39,179 nt of DNA from a virus, in IMG/VR virus record IMGVR_UViG_3300032093_000340, positions 1 through 39,179 of that record; one strand, given 5' to 3'. Within the stretch, counting starts at the first letter, position 1. Every line of letters starts with the position of its first letter. The notes below the pieces were generated by a model that worked only from the letters and a program-made list of their open reading frames with translations, did no database searches and was not told the DNA's origin. This document shows, in pieces, positions 1-9,342 of this stretch. A program made the position numbers and the translations under genes.

Positions 1-652
1 TTGTTTTTCCCATCAACGGGATAGCGTTCTGTCGAAGAGCAATTGCATCGAACATTCCTTCGCACAGAATAATTGGTTCTTCCCAATCAATCATATTTTC
101 AAATATAATAGTATTCTTGCTGACCGGAGGATTCTTATATTTCATTCCGCCGTCATAGAACGACCGTGCGGTAAAATAATTTAATTGGTTATTACTGTCA
201 TACGAGGGAACAATGATTCGACCAGCGTAAGTCCCCGTTTCACAATATCCCATTCTATACCGAAGAATATCTTCCGCTGTGATTCCTCTATTCTTCAGAT
301 AGGTCAATGCGTGAAGATACGGGTAACTTTTCTCTGACTTCCACAACGGTTTATATTCGGCGGGTAATGTAAGATGTTGTGGTTCATCTGTACTAATGTA
401 TTTACTACGACTTTCTTCTCCCAACAATTCTTTAAATTTAGTAATAACTTGTTTGGGGAGATTCATCCGCTTTAATAGCGATATAAGTCGAGCACCCTTT
501 GCATCACATATCCAACACTTCCACTTATTACTTACTATATTGATAGATAGTTTTTTCTTGTGATGGTGGCAGAACGGACAACGGAACAAATATTCGTCCC
601 GTTGTTGTGTGTGTTGTCCAAGATATTCGTCGAGTAAAGTTAATATAGTCAT
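1..652 (-). CDS. DNA primase, DnaG/T4 gp61 type (C-terminus outside window)
   Basis: I translated this frame directly; it is open to the window edge, so only the first 217 residues are seen. A zinc-binding domain sits at the N-terminus, with Cys25/Cys28 (CPFC) and Cys46/Cys49 (CWIC). This is the CHC2-type finger that primases use for template recognition. A Toprim start lies at about residues 195-205 (LCEGMFDA), where the Glu would bind catalytic metal. Between them are residues typical of the primase catalytic core (GRIIVPSYD). It would make RNA primers for lagging-strand synthesis at the phage fork. The ATG at 652 lies 18 bases past the stop of the nuclease-like gene upstream, so the two are probably co-transcribed. 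The zinc finger and Toprim motif together make the family assignment firm. Whether it is a stand-alone primase or fused to more domains cannot be seen. Confidence 0.88.
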   Translation of the reverse strand, partial: MTILTLLDEYLGQHTQQRDEYLFRCPFCHHHKKKLSINIVSNKWKCWICDAKGARLISLLKRMNLPKQVITKFKELLGEESRSKYISTDEPQHLTLPAEYKPLWKSEKSYPYLHALTYLKNRGITAEDILRYRMGYCETGTYAGRIIVPSYDSNNQLNYFTARSFYDGGMKYKNPPVSKNTIIFENMIDWEEPIILCEGMFDAIALRQNAIPLMGKT

Positions 653-670
653 ACTCGAAACCTAATATCT

Positions 671-1033
671 TTATTCGGTTTTGTCAATAGGTTTTGGTCG
701 CTTAATTAGTTCGAAAAAATGTTCGGCATCTAACGCCACGTACATCTTACTGCGGTTTCTCTTAAAAAATAATATAGGATGTGTTTCTTCCTTCGTATTT
801 TTTTCCGCTTGTTCAAGTGACGACCATACATTCAATTTTTCTTGATTCTTACATTCAACGGAATATGGAAATTGTTGACGAGCGGCGTGGGACAATTTAA
901 TATCTGTACCACTATCACCCATCAATGTCGATACAACGTCATCTTCATGCAAATTAGGGAAATGAGAGAGTATCATTTCCCTAATCATATTTTGGGCACG
1001 TTTACCCTTATTTTTTGCCGATCTTGCTTTCAT
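671..1033 (-). CDS. PD-(D/E)XK nuclease-like protein (Holliday-junction-resolvase-like)
   Basis: 120 residues. The N-terminus is basic (KNKGKRAQNMIREMI), followed by GDSGTDI with Asp44 and then VECKN with Glu60 and Lys62. The D...ExK spacing, with a following amphipathic helix (WSSLEQAEKN) and a hydrophobic strand (HPILFFKRN), matches small PD-(D/E)XK nucleases of the archaeal Hjc/VRR-Nuc type found in phages. A role in resolving branched phage DNA or in DNA repair is inferred from the fold motifs and from its place just upstream of the primase. No experimental homologue can be named from sequence alone. It is an ordinary ATG-started gene that reads into the primase gene with an 18-base gap. 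Confidence 0.6.
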   Translation of the reverse strand: MKARSAKNKGKRAQNMIREMILSHFPNLHEDDVVSTLMGDSGTDIKLSHAARQQFPYSVECKNQEKLNVWSSLEQAEKNTKEETHPILFFKRNRSKMYVALDAEHFFELIKRPKPIDKTE

Positions 1034-1058
1034 AAAATAACCCTTTGTTTAAATTGTA

Positions 1059-1511
1059 TTAACCGCCCAAACCAGCCGGCGATGGTCCTACTGCACCACC
1101 GTTTACTTTACCTTTTGAAAGTTCACCTAACTTTGTGATAAAATCTTTACCAGACAATCCATTATATTTTTGTACGATTGTGTTAGCGTTACGAACATCA
1201 TTAATTGTAGTAAATCGGTTGTTGGTTAAATAGGTATCACCTTTATCTACACCTTTTTGCAACCAACGGCTGAGTGAGTATGTACCTGCTACTTTACCAC
1301 CACCACCGTAACGGAAATCTCCCGCGGCGTTTTTAGTAAATTCAGTTTGTACTTCATCTGGTGCTGCGGTTGCGTCGGGCGACCAGGCACCACGACCATC
1401 ACCGTCCAAGAAATTTACACCTGCACCAGCTTCACCACCAGCCTGAAATGATTTTACTCGACCAACATATGTTTCATTACCAGCTGCGTTATATCTTTCT
1501 TCTAACGTCAT
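1059..1511 (-). CDS. Hypothetical protein, probably late or virion-associated
   Basis: 150 residues, rich in Gly and Ala, with no transmembrane segment and no motif I recognise. The ATG at 1511 is chosen over an in-frame TTG at 1523, because a GGAG box lies five bases upstream of the ATG (MTLEERYNAAGNE start). A TATAAATA-class box on the opposite strand (1548-1555) lies about 36 bases upstream. This is the same arrangement seen before three other rightly spaced genes and suggests late expression. It is the last gene of the tail block before the replication genes. The C-terminus is a flexible Gly/Pro tail (GGAVGPSPAGLGG). Function unknown. Confidence 0.7.
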   Translation of the reverse strand: MTLEERYNAAGNETYVGRVKSFQAGGEAGAGVNFLDGDGRGAWSPDATAAPDEVQTEFTKNAAGDFRYGGGGKVAGTYSLSRWLQKGVDKGDTYLTNNRFTTINDVRNANTIVQKYNGLSGKDFITKLGELSKGKVNGGAVGPSPAGLGG

Positions 1512-1526
1512 ACGAATCTCCAAAGG

Positions 1527-2456
1527 TTATTCGGTATCAAACCTAACTATAAATATCTGTTCCGCATCAAAAGTACGTTGAATTGGACCACTTAATTTTG
1601 CAACCGCCAGTAATTCATACTGGTCGTTGTATAACCCAATTGTTGTTATATACGGCTTAATTATTTCTGCACCCATTAGATTGTATAACGACCAACTATT
1701 TTCTGTCTTTGGATCGATATTATTTTCTATAAAGGATGCGGTTACACTACCAGTACTACTATATATTGATTTTATTGTTGGATTGAAGGCTGAAAAATTA
1801 AAATCATTTGCTCCCAATCTTACGTTTATCTGATATTGTTGAAACTCTACATTACTATTGTATGTTAGTTCTACTGAAGAACCGCTGACAATTTGTATAC
1901 CATCAGTTGACACAGTTGGGGATAGTGACGCGGTGTTTTGTTTTATTATTGCAATTCCCCGTGAATAAATAATACGACCAACGTAGTTTGTTGCTCCAGA
2001 CTGTGTATAATACAGATTTCCTATTGAGTCATCTACAATTTTTGGTAAAGACGAAGAACTTACGATTAATTCAAATGATCCAGGTTTTATTTTGTCACCA
2101 TATAAATTTTGCGCAATGCTTATTACAAAAGCATCATTAGGAAGTGCCACTACACTTTCTGTAACTAGTCTGGTACCGCTAACGAACGCATTGTGTTTAG
2201 AATTATAAAACAAATGTTTCAACGATCGATGTAAAACATACCCACGGGTACCCGTATCTACGTTTACAAAATCCTCATATTCATTTGCTGTGGCTCTGTT
2301 AATCGTTATAGTGCCATCCAATCCATTAATAGATTCAGTTGGATACGTTATTTCCATGCCATTTGAAGATGACAAAAACTGCCAAGTTAAATTAGCATAT
2401 GTAGTATACGTTCTTTCTGTTATATCTTTTTTATCTATCGTGCTAAATGTTTTCAT
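1527..2456 (-). CDS. Virion structural protein with shared C-terminal module
   Basis: 309 residues, Ser/Thr/Asn-rich and beta-strand-like throughout, as expected for tail or fibre proteins. Its last 40 or so residues (ITTIGLYNDQYELLAVAKLS, then a Pro and RTFDAEQIF) closely match the C-terminus of the next gene upstream (2541-3716). The two genes therefore share a terminal module and are paralogous at least there. This module recurs in structural proteins of T4-like environmental phages, where it sits in proteins of unknown exact position in the virion. A perfect 7-bp hairpin (2481-2512) lies between the two genes. The exact role (fibre, whisker or baseplate decoration) is not determined. Confidence 0.65.
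   Translation of the reverse strand: MKTFSTIDKKDITERTYTTYANLTWQFLSSSNGMEITYPTESINGLDGTITINRATANEYEDFVNVDTGTRGYVLHRSLKHLFYNSKHNAFVSGTRLVTESVVALPNDAFVISIAQNLYGDKIKPGSFELIVSSSSLPKIVDDSIGNLYYTQSGATNYVGRIIYSRGIAIIKQNTASLSPTVSTDGIQIVSGSSVELTYNSNVEFQQYQINVRLGANDFNFSAFNPTIKSIYSSTGSVTASFIENNIDPKTENSWSLYNLMGAEIIKPYITTIGLYNDQYELLAVAKLSGPIQRTFDAEQIFIVRFDTE
1548..1555 (-). promoter_or_regulatory. Candidate late-promoter box
   Basis: The minus strand reads TATTTATA here, 36 bases upstream of the ATG at 1511. The box overlaps the end of the preceding coding region. It shares sequence and spacing with boxes at 4399, 19506 and 28372. It is the exact reverse complement of the T4 late promoter TATAAATA, so its orientation needs testing. 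Confidence 0.35.
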
Positions 2457-2480
2457 TGATAAATATGTCTTATAGTATTA

Positions 2481-2512
2481 TGACCACTCCCCTATAACTA
2501 GAGTCGTGGTCA
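2481..2512 (-). other. Intergenic hairpin between two structural genes
   Basis: TGACCAC (2481-2487) pairs perfectly with GTGGTCA (2506-2512). The inner TC/GA bases can extend the stem. There is no U-run on either strand, so it is more likely an mRNA-processing or stability hairpin than a terminator. Confidence 0.45.
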
Positions 2513-2540
2513 CAATACGTTTCAGATTGTCCTTATTTTA

Positions 2541-3716
2541 TTAGAAGTCTAATCTAACTCTTAACAATAATTCTTCGTCAAACGATTTTTGAACCGGCTT
2601 ACTTAACTTAGCCACTGCCAATAATTCACTAGAATCATTATACAAACCGACAGTAGTAATGTATACTCTAGGATCTTTTCTAAATTCAGAGAATACTAGT
2701 GTTCCAGTATCTGCGTTATAGAAGGTAGGATTGTTAGAGTAATTATATTCTTTGTTACGAAGTCTTACAAAGTAATGTGTTGAAGAAATTGTTTCTGCTG
2801 AACGTGCTTTAAATTGATAATCTTCATCTCGTAACAATGCTTGTTTCATAGAAACAAACAATGATGCGTGATTATACGTTGATTCTGTTGTACCCCAAGT
2901 TAATGAATGTGTTACCGGAGCATATGGTTTGGTTGCAGAAGCAATAGTAGCTTTTGTGTACAAAGCTGTTGGGCTTGTTATTGAACTCGTAGCAGCAGAT
3001 CCTGTAGTTATTCCTGAACCCGATGTGAAGAATCCAACCATTGGTCCAATTGCATTTGGATTAAGTATGATAATACCTAAATCTGGATAGACAAGTCCGT
3101 ATCCCGACCCATTAAATGAACTACTGACTGTACCCGTTGCTAGGGTAGAACCAGATACACCTGTTAATGAACCAGAAACTACGTTATAAACTCTTCCTGC
3201 TTTTGTGTTTGAGGTAAGTGCGCCGCGAGTTTGACCACTATCGTCAATAAATAAATGAACACCATTTGCACCTGATAATGGTAATACCCAATTACCTGGA
3301 TCTAGTTGTTCACGAATACGTGCACGTTGTATGTTAATTACATAAAAATGATCAGACGAATCACCTTGTGAGAAAGTAAATTTGGTATCGCCTGGATCTA
3401 ATAATAAATTACGATATTGACTGTATATTGCTTTAGTTGCTAAAGTTGCTTGCTCATTGTCCGTTAACGTTGGCGAACCACCTCCGTTAACGTGTCCGTA
3501 TGCTACAGCAAATTGTACTTCTGCTAAACTATCCGTGGTGTCTTTGTTATATACATCAAAATAATATAATCCGGAATCACCGTTAACTTGTGAATCTTTT
3601 AAATACATTGAAGTACTAACCAATGAACCCGTATCACCTGACCAAAGCCCAGTAGTTACTACTGTCGGGTTTGCTTCAACTATGTCGTCAGGACTAAAAC
3701 GTGTATAAATACTCAT
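2541..3716 (-). CDS. Virion structural protein (tail/fibre-associated)
   Basis: 391 residues, low in charge and rich in Ser, Thr, Gly and Asn, with many alternating hydrophobic residues typical of beta-rich virion proteins. The N-terminus begins MSIYTRFSPDDIVEANPTVV. The C-terminal 40 residues (ITTVGLYNDSSELLAVAKLS, then KPVQKSFDEE) are nearly the same as in the adjacent 309-residue protein. Such proteins occur in the structural clusters of T4-like cyanophages, usually annotated only as virion structural protein. It lies between two other structural genes on the same strand, with a 15-base gap to the upstream gene. The precise role is unknown. Confidence 0.68.
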   Translation of the reverse strand: MSIYTRFSPDDIVEANPTVVTTGLWSGDTGSLVSTSMYLKDSQVNGDSGLYYFDVYNKDTTDSLAEVQFAVAYGHVNGGGSPTLTDNEQATLATKAIYSQYRNLLLDPGDTKFTFSQGDSSDHFYVINIQRARIREQLDPGNWVLPLSGANGVHLFIDDSGQTRGALTSNTKAGRVYNVVSGSLTGVSGSTLATGTVSSSFNGSGYGLVYPDLGIIILNPNAIGPMVGFFTSGSGITTGSAATSSITSPTALYTKATIASATKPYAPVTHSLTWGTTESTYNHASLFVSMKQALLRDEDYQFKARSAETISSTHYFVRLRNKEYNYSNNPTFYNADTGTLVFSEFRKDPRVYITTVGLYNDSSELLAVAKLSKPVQKSFDEELLLRVRLDF

Positions 3717-3731
3717 ATATTATTCCTAATG

Positions 3732-4370
3732 TTATACGGTGAGTCGTGGGTTAATAGTAACAGGAACACTTATAGTTGCACCAGTTTGGTTACCAACAAT
3801 TACTAATTGTGTTTCTGTTACGGTAGTGACATCTCTTGGAATTAATGTAAAGCTAGTTCCACGAACAACAATAGCATTACTTGTAACAGCGTCACCTATA
3901 AATGTTGGTACAGTTGGCGCACCGGTTAATCCTGTTCCGGTTAATAACGCAGCTTCACCGTCGTAAAGAATTGCGGTATATCCAAATGGTGCTGAGTTAA
4001 GTCCGTCTGTAGTGGTAACCGTAATAATTTGTGACGGGGTTGATGTTGCACTATATGTAAGTTCAATTGACTTTGGATTGACCTGAATTTGAGGAATAGC
4101 GTTTGCACCTCGTGCCAAAGTTACTAACTTATAACGTAGTGATTGTGTTTCATCCGGTGATGCTTCTACTAGTGGTAAATTTTCAATTGATGAACCATAG
4201 TATTCTGTGCCAAGCGGATGTGCCGGATCATATAATCCATAATCAATTTCATCATCCGCTACAGCAAATTGCGTAACGTTAAATGCCGAACGGCCTCTTG
4301 CAAGGAGCTCCCGTCCCTTTTTCGTCAAAATTGCATCAACCGTGACGCTTGAATTGTTTAAATATCCCAT
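3732..4370 (-). CDS. Virion structural protein, T4-like tail cluster
   Basis: 212 residues. The N-terminal part (MGYLNNSSVTVDAILTKKGR, then FAVADDEIDYGLYDP) is a conserved start seen in structural proteins of T4-like environmental phages. It is followed by an Ig-like or beta-rich Val/Thr tail from about residue 95 to the end. It follows the giant wedge-like gene, separated by 67 bases that hold a TATTTATATTA box 28 bases upstream of the ATG. It may therefore have its own late promoter. Its part in the tail or baseplate is not known. Confidence 0.68.
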   Translation of the reverse strand: MGYLNNSSVTVDAILTKKGRELLARGRSAFNVTQFAVADDEIDYGLYDPAHPLGTEYYGSSIENLPLVEASPDETQSLRYKLVTLARGANAIPQIQVNPKSIELTYSATSTPSQIITVTTTDGLNSAPFGYTAILYDGEAALLTGTGLTGAPTVPTFIGDAVTSNAIVVRGTSFTLIPRDVTTVTETQLVIVGNQTGATISVPVTINPRLTV

Positions 4371-4398
4371 ACTGTTAAACTCCGAGTGTTAAGAGGTC

Positions 4399-4409
4399 TA
4401 ATATAAATA
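4399..4409 (-). promoter_or_regulatory. Candidate late-promoter box
   Basis: The minus strand reads TATTTATATTA, 28 bases before the ATG at 4370. The identical 11-mer occurs before the genes at 19478 and 28336. There is no TTGACA-like -35 at 16-18 bases upstream, as expected for a gp55-type sigma factor, which does not need one. Confidence 0.45.
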
Positions 4410-4437
4410 TATAGTTTGCAAAGATTTATTCCGTTGG

Positions 4438-7400
4438 TTATTGTACTTGCAACGTTCCACCACCACCGGTTTGAATCTCTGTGTTTGTTTGTGTCGGTGA
4501 TACGACAAGTTCGTTTCCTTCACCAATAAATACTTGTACCGGCGGTAAACCATCAATTGTTGTATCTACGGTATTTTTACATCCTTCATAGTTTCTACGT
4601 TTAGTTGCTGTAGATGTGTCTCTGTAGAACCGATAATGTTTTGGTAGATATCCAAATGGAATTCTTGGTTCAATTTCAAGTGCGAAATAAAATGCATATA
4701 TTGTTGTACCAAGTTTATCTGTTCCTGTTAGATTGTTAATTGTGTAGTATATTGTGGCATTTGGTGGGAACTCTCCAGCAACAACAAGAGGTATTGGATT
4801 TGTTAATGTCAACTGACTAACGTTCGGTAATACTGTATCAAGTAGTACACCGTGTGACCCTGTTGGAAGTGTTGTAATTGAACGATTAATATCATTAGTC
4901 CGTGCTTCGTCTGTACTATAGAATCGTACTCTTATGTCCGATGTGTTAGATTGAAGTGCAAATAAAACTAATGTATTTTGAAGAACCGCTTCACCTATTG
5001 CGTAAGATCCAGAACCAATACTTGCTACTCTAATAGTATCAACATAACGATCTGGAATGTCTACTATTCTGTCTACAGAAACCGTTGTTGTTCTGTAGTT
5101 ATTTAATTCCGGCTGCGATACTGTAAATATATCGTATACAATTTTTCTAGGTTCTCGTACTTCGGTTGGCTTAAACTTTAATAACTGCCAATTATTTCTA
5201 TCCAACGATGGTGGCAAATAACTTGGAGTTCCACCTAAATAATAGGAAGTTCCATCAGAAGGAGCGGCATACGCAGCTCTTGTGTTAAATACATAGTATC
5301 TACCATTACCACCTTGTGCGGTTGATGCCACACTCTCTAAATTTTGATCATATAATGATACGTCTTGATATACTACATCATAAATATTGTATGTTTGCCC
5401 GTAAGACCAAGTAGTTGCTGCTTCAAAATTAATTGGTTTAGGATATACTGGTAGTTTTTCTGTCTTAGCAAAGAGATATACACCTTCTGGGTTATTGAAA
5501 TATGTTCTGGTACCAACATCTGTCAAATCCGCTATTGGTTTGATTTCACGCAATGCAGGGATATACAGACTTGTTACTCCACCAGTTCTATTAATTTCAA
5601 TTTCTTGTTTAAATAATTTTCTTGTGTATACTCTTCTATAAGGCTCAGCTCCCTCACTACCATAATTAATATCGTTGTACTTGATTTTATTTCCTATATC
5701 ATTTTCTAAATTAATTATAGTTTGTGGTTTTGGACGATTCCACGCATATCCCGGCGAACCCTTATAGGAACCAGTAACGTCCGAGTCAACTTCATTCATC
5801 AGTCTGTATGTGGCTGATTCTCCAATAAATCTAAAATCATCATATCTGTTTATTACTGAGCTGGTGTAATAGTTTACCGTAGCATAAGGTATTTGTTGAA
5901 CTATACTATTAGTCACATATCCTTTAATAGTATTGTTTGCGTTAGATTCAATTGTAAGTGGTTGTTCTAAACTACCGCTAATTTTTTGTAAATCTGCTGA
6001 AGTCTCTGCTACAAGGTTTGGTAACGTAGTTTTTAAACTACTAGTAACGGTTGTTAGTGCTGTAGACTGTAGTACTTGTATCGGCGTTGACGGTACCGTT
6101 GCTAATAATTTTCCGTTTTGAGAAGCAATGGAAGATTCTATACTAATATCCGATGACTTACTAATTGCTGATTGATATGAATTGTATTGTGCTGTTAATC
6201 TATTTTCCGCTGATTGCGACAATGATGTTCTGTAATCTGCGTATTTTGCATTAACTTCTGTTTCTTGTAAAAATTCAATTTCTGTTTTAAAGTTACTTGG
6301 TTTACCGGACATCGACAACAAATCGTTACTGATATCAATATCTGTTTTATATGATGTTGACGAACCGAGTACCGTTCTTTCTTGTTCTAAATCAATTTGT
6401 TGGCTAAGATTAAATGTTGCCGCATAGTCAGGTTTACTTCCAGTTAATGACGATGCAGCGTTTAATGTTTTTCTTGTACCAGCACCGTAAACACGAAGAT
6501 TTTTTGTCAACGGAATTGTTGTTCTTTCTAGAATATTTGGTTCTATTAGTATGCCCTTAAATAATGTAGCTTTTGATGGAATAAAATAATTCAAAGTTTG
6601 ATCGAGTACAGAACTGATACCGGAGAGAATTCTTATAAATTTATTTATGTTTATTGGGGCATAGTAGAACTGGCTATAATACTCTTGTAAAGTGGAAATT
6701 GTTGGATTTCCTGTTCTATAAAAATCAACTGGCAATCCTAATATATTATTAATATTTTCTGCGCCAAGATTTCTTATGATATTTTGATTGACGAAATCTG
6801 TTGGTGATAACGCAAGTAGTATCTCGTTTCGTGTAGCTTGTAGTCGTTTTTTCTCAACACTAACAATACTAGTTGATCGTGATAATTTTTTCACACCACC
6901 AGTTGTTAAGTTTTCTGCATTGAATACTGGTTCTGGTGCTATTCTAATTTTATTTGTGACATAAGTTTGTGATCCGACAGTCGGCGCAATCTGTCGAACT
7001 ATTCTACTGTATCTGTTAAACGATCCTGTATTAATGTTATATGTTTCAAATTGCTCAATAGACGGTGAATCGGTAAGTTGTGCATATGGACTTTCATTTA
7101 TTATATAATTTGGCGCAGAACCAGTTAATAGAGAGTTGTCAATTCTATTAAACGATAACTGTGCATATAAGTAATCAGATGGATCGGAATACTCATCTCC
7201 AGCGTTAGAACCAGGATCATATGCATTTGTTTCTATTGTGCCCTGTGATAATGTTTTACCCCACATTCTAAACTCATCTACCGTTCCGTCCATTCGAGCT
7301 TGTACTGCTGATCCAGATCCACCCAAATACAAATATTGAGTATTATTCCAAACAGAATTCAATGGTGCAGTAGATGTTATTTGTGGAGATTTAAATATCA

Positions 7401-9333
7401 TCGTATCACCTTCAGTTGACATTAACTGTAGTGACACCGCTCCTGCTATATTTTGTACTGTGATATTGATTAAATCGTTTGTAAATATTGGGTAGTAGTC
7501 TGTTAGTATCGTGGCTGTACTTCCAGACAATAACATTAATCTTCCTTGTTCTGTTATTGTTGGATGTGGCAATGTGTGTAATCCCCAAGAATCATCACCT
7601 GTTAAGATTGTATTAACTTGTGATGTGGGCAACAGTATGTTAAATTGTATTGCTTTTGGTTCTCTTAATGATGCGGAAAACGGTATTTTTACATACGAAG
7701 TTGTAGTGCTATCAAAATCTAAACCAGTACTAAATTCATCAAATATTTTATACGAACTAGTTGTTGCCGTACCAACTTCTCTAACTGATATAAATTCAGG
7801 CGGGAGTCCAAATGATCGAAGTAGTGTATTTAATGAACTTCTTGTACCTTTAGATTTTGCAAACAAAGAAAGATTATGTAGTAATCTCTTGTATGTTTGT
7901 GCAGTATAAAGTCGTCTTGAATCATTATTTCCAGTACCCAGTACAGTAGAACTTAAATCATATACCGAATCTAATGTTGGTAATTTAAATCCGTATGATT
8001 CTGCTACTTCATTAATTAAATCTTTTGCTAATTCTTCATCAGGATTTAATGCTCTACTATTGATGTCACCAAACTTATCAATATAAGGTTTAATTGTATC
8101 AAAGAAGTGACCAATCATAGACACAAACGTAATATATGCTTGTGAATTTTCATCTTCTCTGATGTGTGTTGGTATTGTGTTGACTAGATTATTTTGATTG
8201 AATTCGTCATATCGTTGTGCAATTTCAAATTGAGTGTCAAACCAAGTTAATGCAGTACTACTAGTTACTGGCCACAATGCACTTCCAGATTTTGGCCAGT
8301 ATCCCAGAGAGTTATATTCAACACCACCGTCCACATAATCAAACGATGCAGTATACGGACTATTTGATCCGGACAAAGTAAAATACAGATATTGTTCGTA
8401 TTTATCAAATGCTCTAATAATTGATTCTTTTTCTTTTGCTAATTCCGCAGTTTGTTCTTGAACGTAGATACTACCAGCACTTGATATACTACCTGTAAAT
8501 GATGAGCTGATAAATTGCGTTCGTTGTGTTTCTATTTTTTCTATGCGCTTAAGCTTTTCCCTAAACGCCACCAATCGTAATGCTGCTGAACTGTAAAATA
8601 TAAAATTATTATAGTCGGTAAAATCAATGTTTATGTCAGCGGAATTAAAATCGTCAGTATACCATTGTCTGAATATCTGATCTTCAAATGATATATTATT
8701 GTAATTATCCGTTGTCCCGATTGAGCCGGAGTTTAATGACAACCGTTGTAAAGTTATATTTTTTAATCGTTTTCCTAAATTTGGATTAAACGGAATTTTT
8801 GTATTTTTTGGACGTAAAAATGGAGTGTTGTCGATGGGTGGAGCAAATCGTATCTTAACCGTATCAATTAATGATTTAACAACTTCACGACTTAAGAATA
8901 CGGAATCGTTCAGATTTACATCGTCGGGTACAGGTTGTAGTAGTTTTAATTGAATAGACTTTTCTCGTGCACCAGATCTGTATGCTAGCACAACCGACTG
9001 TCTATCTTCACCGTAATTTAATAAAGTTTTTAACTCTCTATCTTCATCAATATAATTAAGAATCGCATCATTGACGAATCTACTAGCGACAGATATGAGT
9101 GGATCAGAAATATTAATATTAATTGGTAACGTTGTAATATTAAACGGATATACCAATCGTGTGGTAGCCTCTGGTGTAGCTATCGGTGTTATACTAACCA
9201 CCACCGGCGCTACTACGTTTATTGCAGGTAACGGTGGGGCAATCTGAACAACAATACTTGCATTAAATGTGATAGTATTTACTACTTTTGGTGATATTTC
9301 AACTACTATTTGTGCTGTATAGTTGTATGCCAT
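4438..9333 (-). CDS. Giant baseplate wedge protein, gp7-like, with LamG-like domain
   Basis: 1631 residues, the largest gene of the window. Residues 1-60 are a repetitive Val/Ile/Pro beta segment. Around residues 430-520 lies a helical stretch with YKRLLHNLSLFAKSKGTRS and SFGLPPEF, resembling the phage P2 gpI/T4 gp7 wedge fold. Around 540-700 a jelly-roll, LamG/concanavalin-like insert ends with GTVDEFRMWGKTLS. The rest is long, Ser/Thr/Tyr-rich and beta-like. In T4, gp7 binds a gp6 dimer to form the wedge, and a gp6-like and a gp25-like gene lie in the same cluster here. The gp7 assignment is inferred from context and the gpI-like segment. T4 gp7 has about 1030 residues, so this protein carries roughly 600 extra. 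The LamG-like insert suggests carbohydrate contact at the cell surface. Confidence 0.62.
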   Translation of the reverse strand: MAYNYTAQIVVEISPKVVNTITFNASIVVQIAPPLPAINVVAPVVVSITPIATPEATTRLVYPFNITTLPININISDPLISVASRFVNDAILNYIDEDRELKTLLNYGEDRQSVVLAYRSGAREKSIQLKLLQPVPDDVNLNDSVFLSREVVKSLIDTVKIRFAPPIDNTPFLRPKNTKIPFNPNLGKRLKNITLQRLSLNSGSIGTTDNYNNISFEDQIFRQWYTDDFNSADINIDFTDYNNFIFYSSAALRLVAFREKLKRIEKIETQRTQFISSSFTGSISSAGSIYVQEQTAELAKEKESIIRAFDKYEQYLYFTLSGSNSPYTASFDYVDGGVEYNSLGYWPKSGSALWPVTSSTALTWFDTQFEIAQRYDEFNQNNLVNTIPTHIREDENSQAYITFVSMIGHFFDTIKPYIDKFGDINSRALNPDEELAKDLINEVAESYGFKLPTLDSVYDLSSTVLGTGNNDSRRLYTAQTYKRLLHNLSLFAKSKGTRSSLNTLLRSFGLPPEFISVREVGTATTSSYKIFDEFSTGLDFDSTTTSYVKIPFSASLREPKAIQFNILLPTSQVNTILTGDDSWGLHTLPHPTITEQGRLMLLSGSTATILTDYYPIFTNDLINITVQNIAGAVSLQLMSTEGDTMIFKSPQITSTAPLNSVWNNTQYLYLGGSGSAVQARMDGTVDEFRMWGKTLSQGTIETNAYDPGSNAGDEYSDPSDYLYAQLSFNRIDNSLLTGSAPNYIINESPYAQLTDSPSIEQFETYNINTGSFNRYSRIVRQIAPTVGSQTYVTNKIRIAPEPVFNAENLTTGGVKKLSRSTSIVSVEKKRLQATRNEILLALSPTDFVNQNIIRNLGAENINNILGLPVDFYRTGNPTISTLQEYYSQFYYAPININKFIRILSGISSVLDQTLNYFIPSKATLFKGILIEPNILERTTIPLTKNLRVYGAGTRKTLNAASSLTGSKPDYAATFNLSQQIDLEQERTVLGSSTSYKTDIDISNDLLSMSGKPSNFKTEIEFLQETEVNAKYADYRTSLSQSAENRLTAQYNSYQSAISKSSDISIESSIASQNGKLLATVPSTPIQVLQSTALTTVTSSLKTTLPNLVAETSADLQKISGSLEQPLTIESNANNTIKGYVTNSIVQQIPYATVNYYTSSVINRYDDFRFIGESATYRLMNEVDSDVTGSYKGSPGYAWNRPKPQTIINLENDIGNKIKYNDINYGSEGAEPYRRVYTRKLFKQEIEINRTGGVTSLYIPALREIKPIADLTDVGTRTYFNNPEGVYLFAKTEKLPVYPKPINFEAATTWSYGQTYNIYDVVYQDVSLYDQNLESVASTAQGGNGRYYVFNTRAAYAAPSDGTSYYLGGTPSYLPPSLDRNNWQLLKFKPTEVREPRKIVYDIFTVSQPELNNYRTTTVSVDRIVDIPDRYVDTIRVASIGSGSYAIGEAVLQNTLVLFALQSNTSDIRVRFYSTDEARTNDINRSITTLPTGSHGVLLDTVLPNVSQLTLTNPIPLVVAGEFPPNATIYYTINNLTGTDKLGTTIYAFYFALEIEPRIPFGYLPKHYRFYRDTSTATKRRNYEGCKNTVDTTIDGLPPVQVFIGEGNELVVSPTQTNTEIQTGGGGTLQVQ

Positions 9334-9342
9334 CTAATTTCC

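Noticed and set aside
680-690. TTGACA on the minus strand (685-680 region) as a primase promoter
   Set aside because: The -10 at correct spacing (TAGGTT) is poor, and the site is inside the coding end of the nuclease-like gene.
5933-6121. Plus-strand frames inside the giant wedge gene (also 7511-7909, 9419-9616)
   Set aside because: They lie opposite a well-supported coding region, without ribosome sites or recognisable domains.
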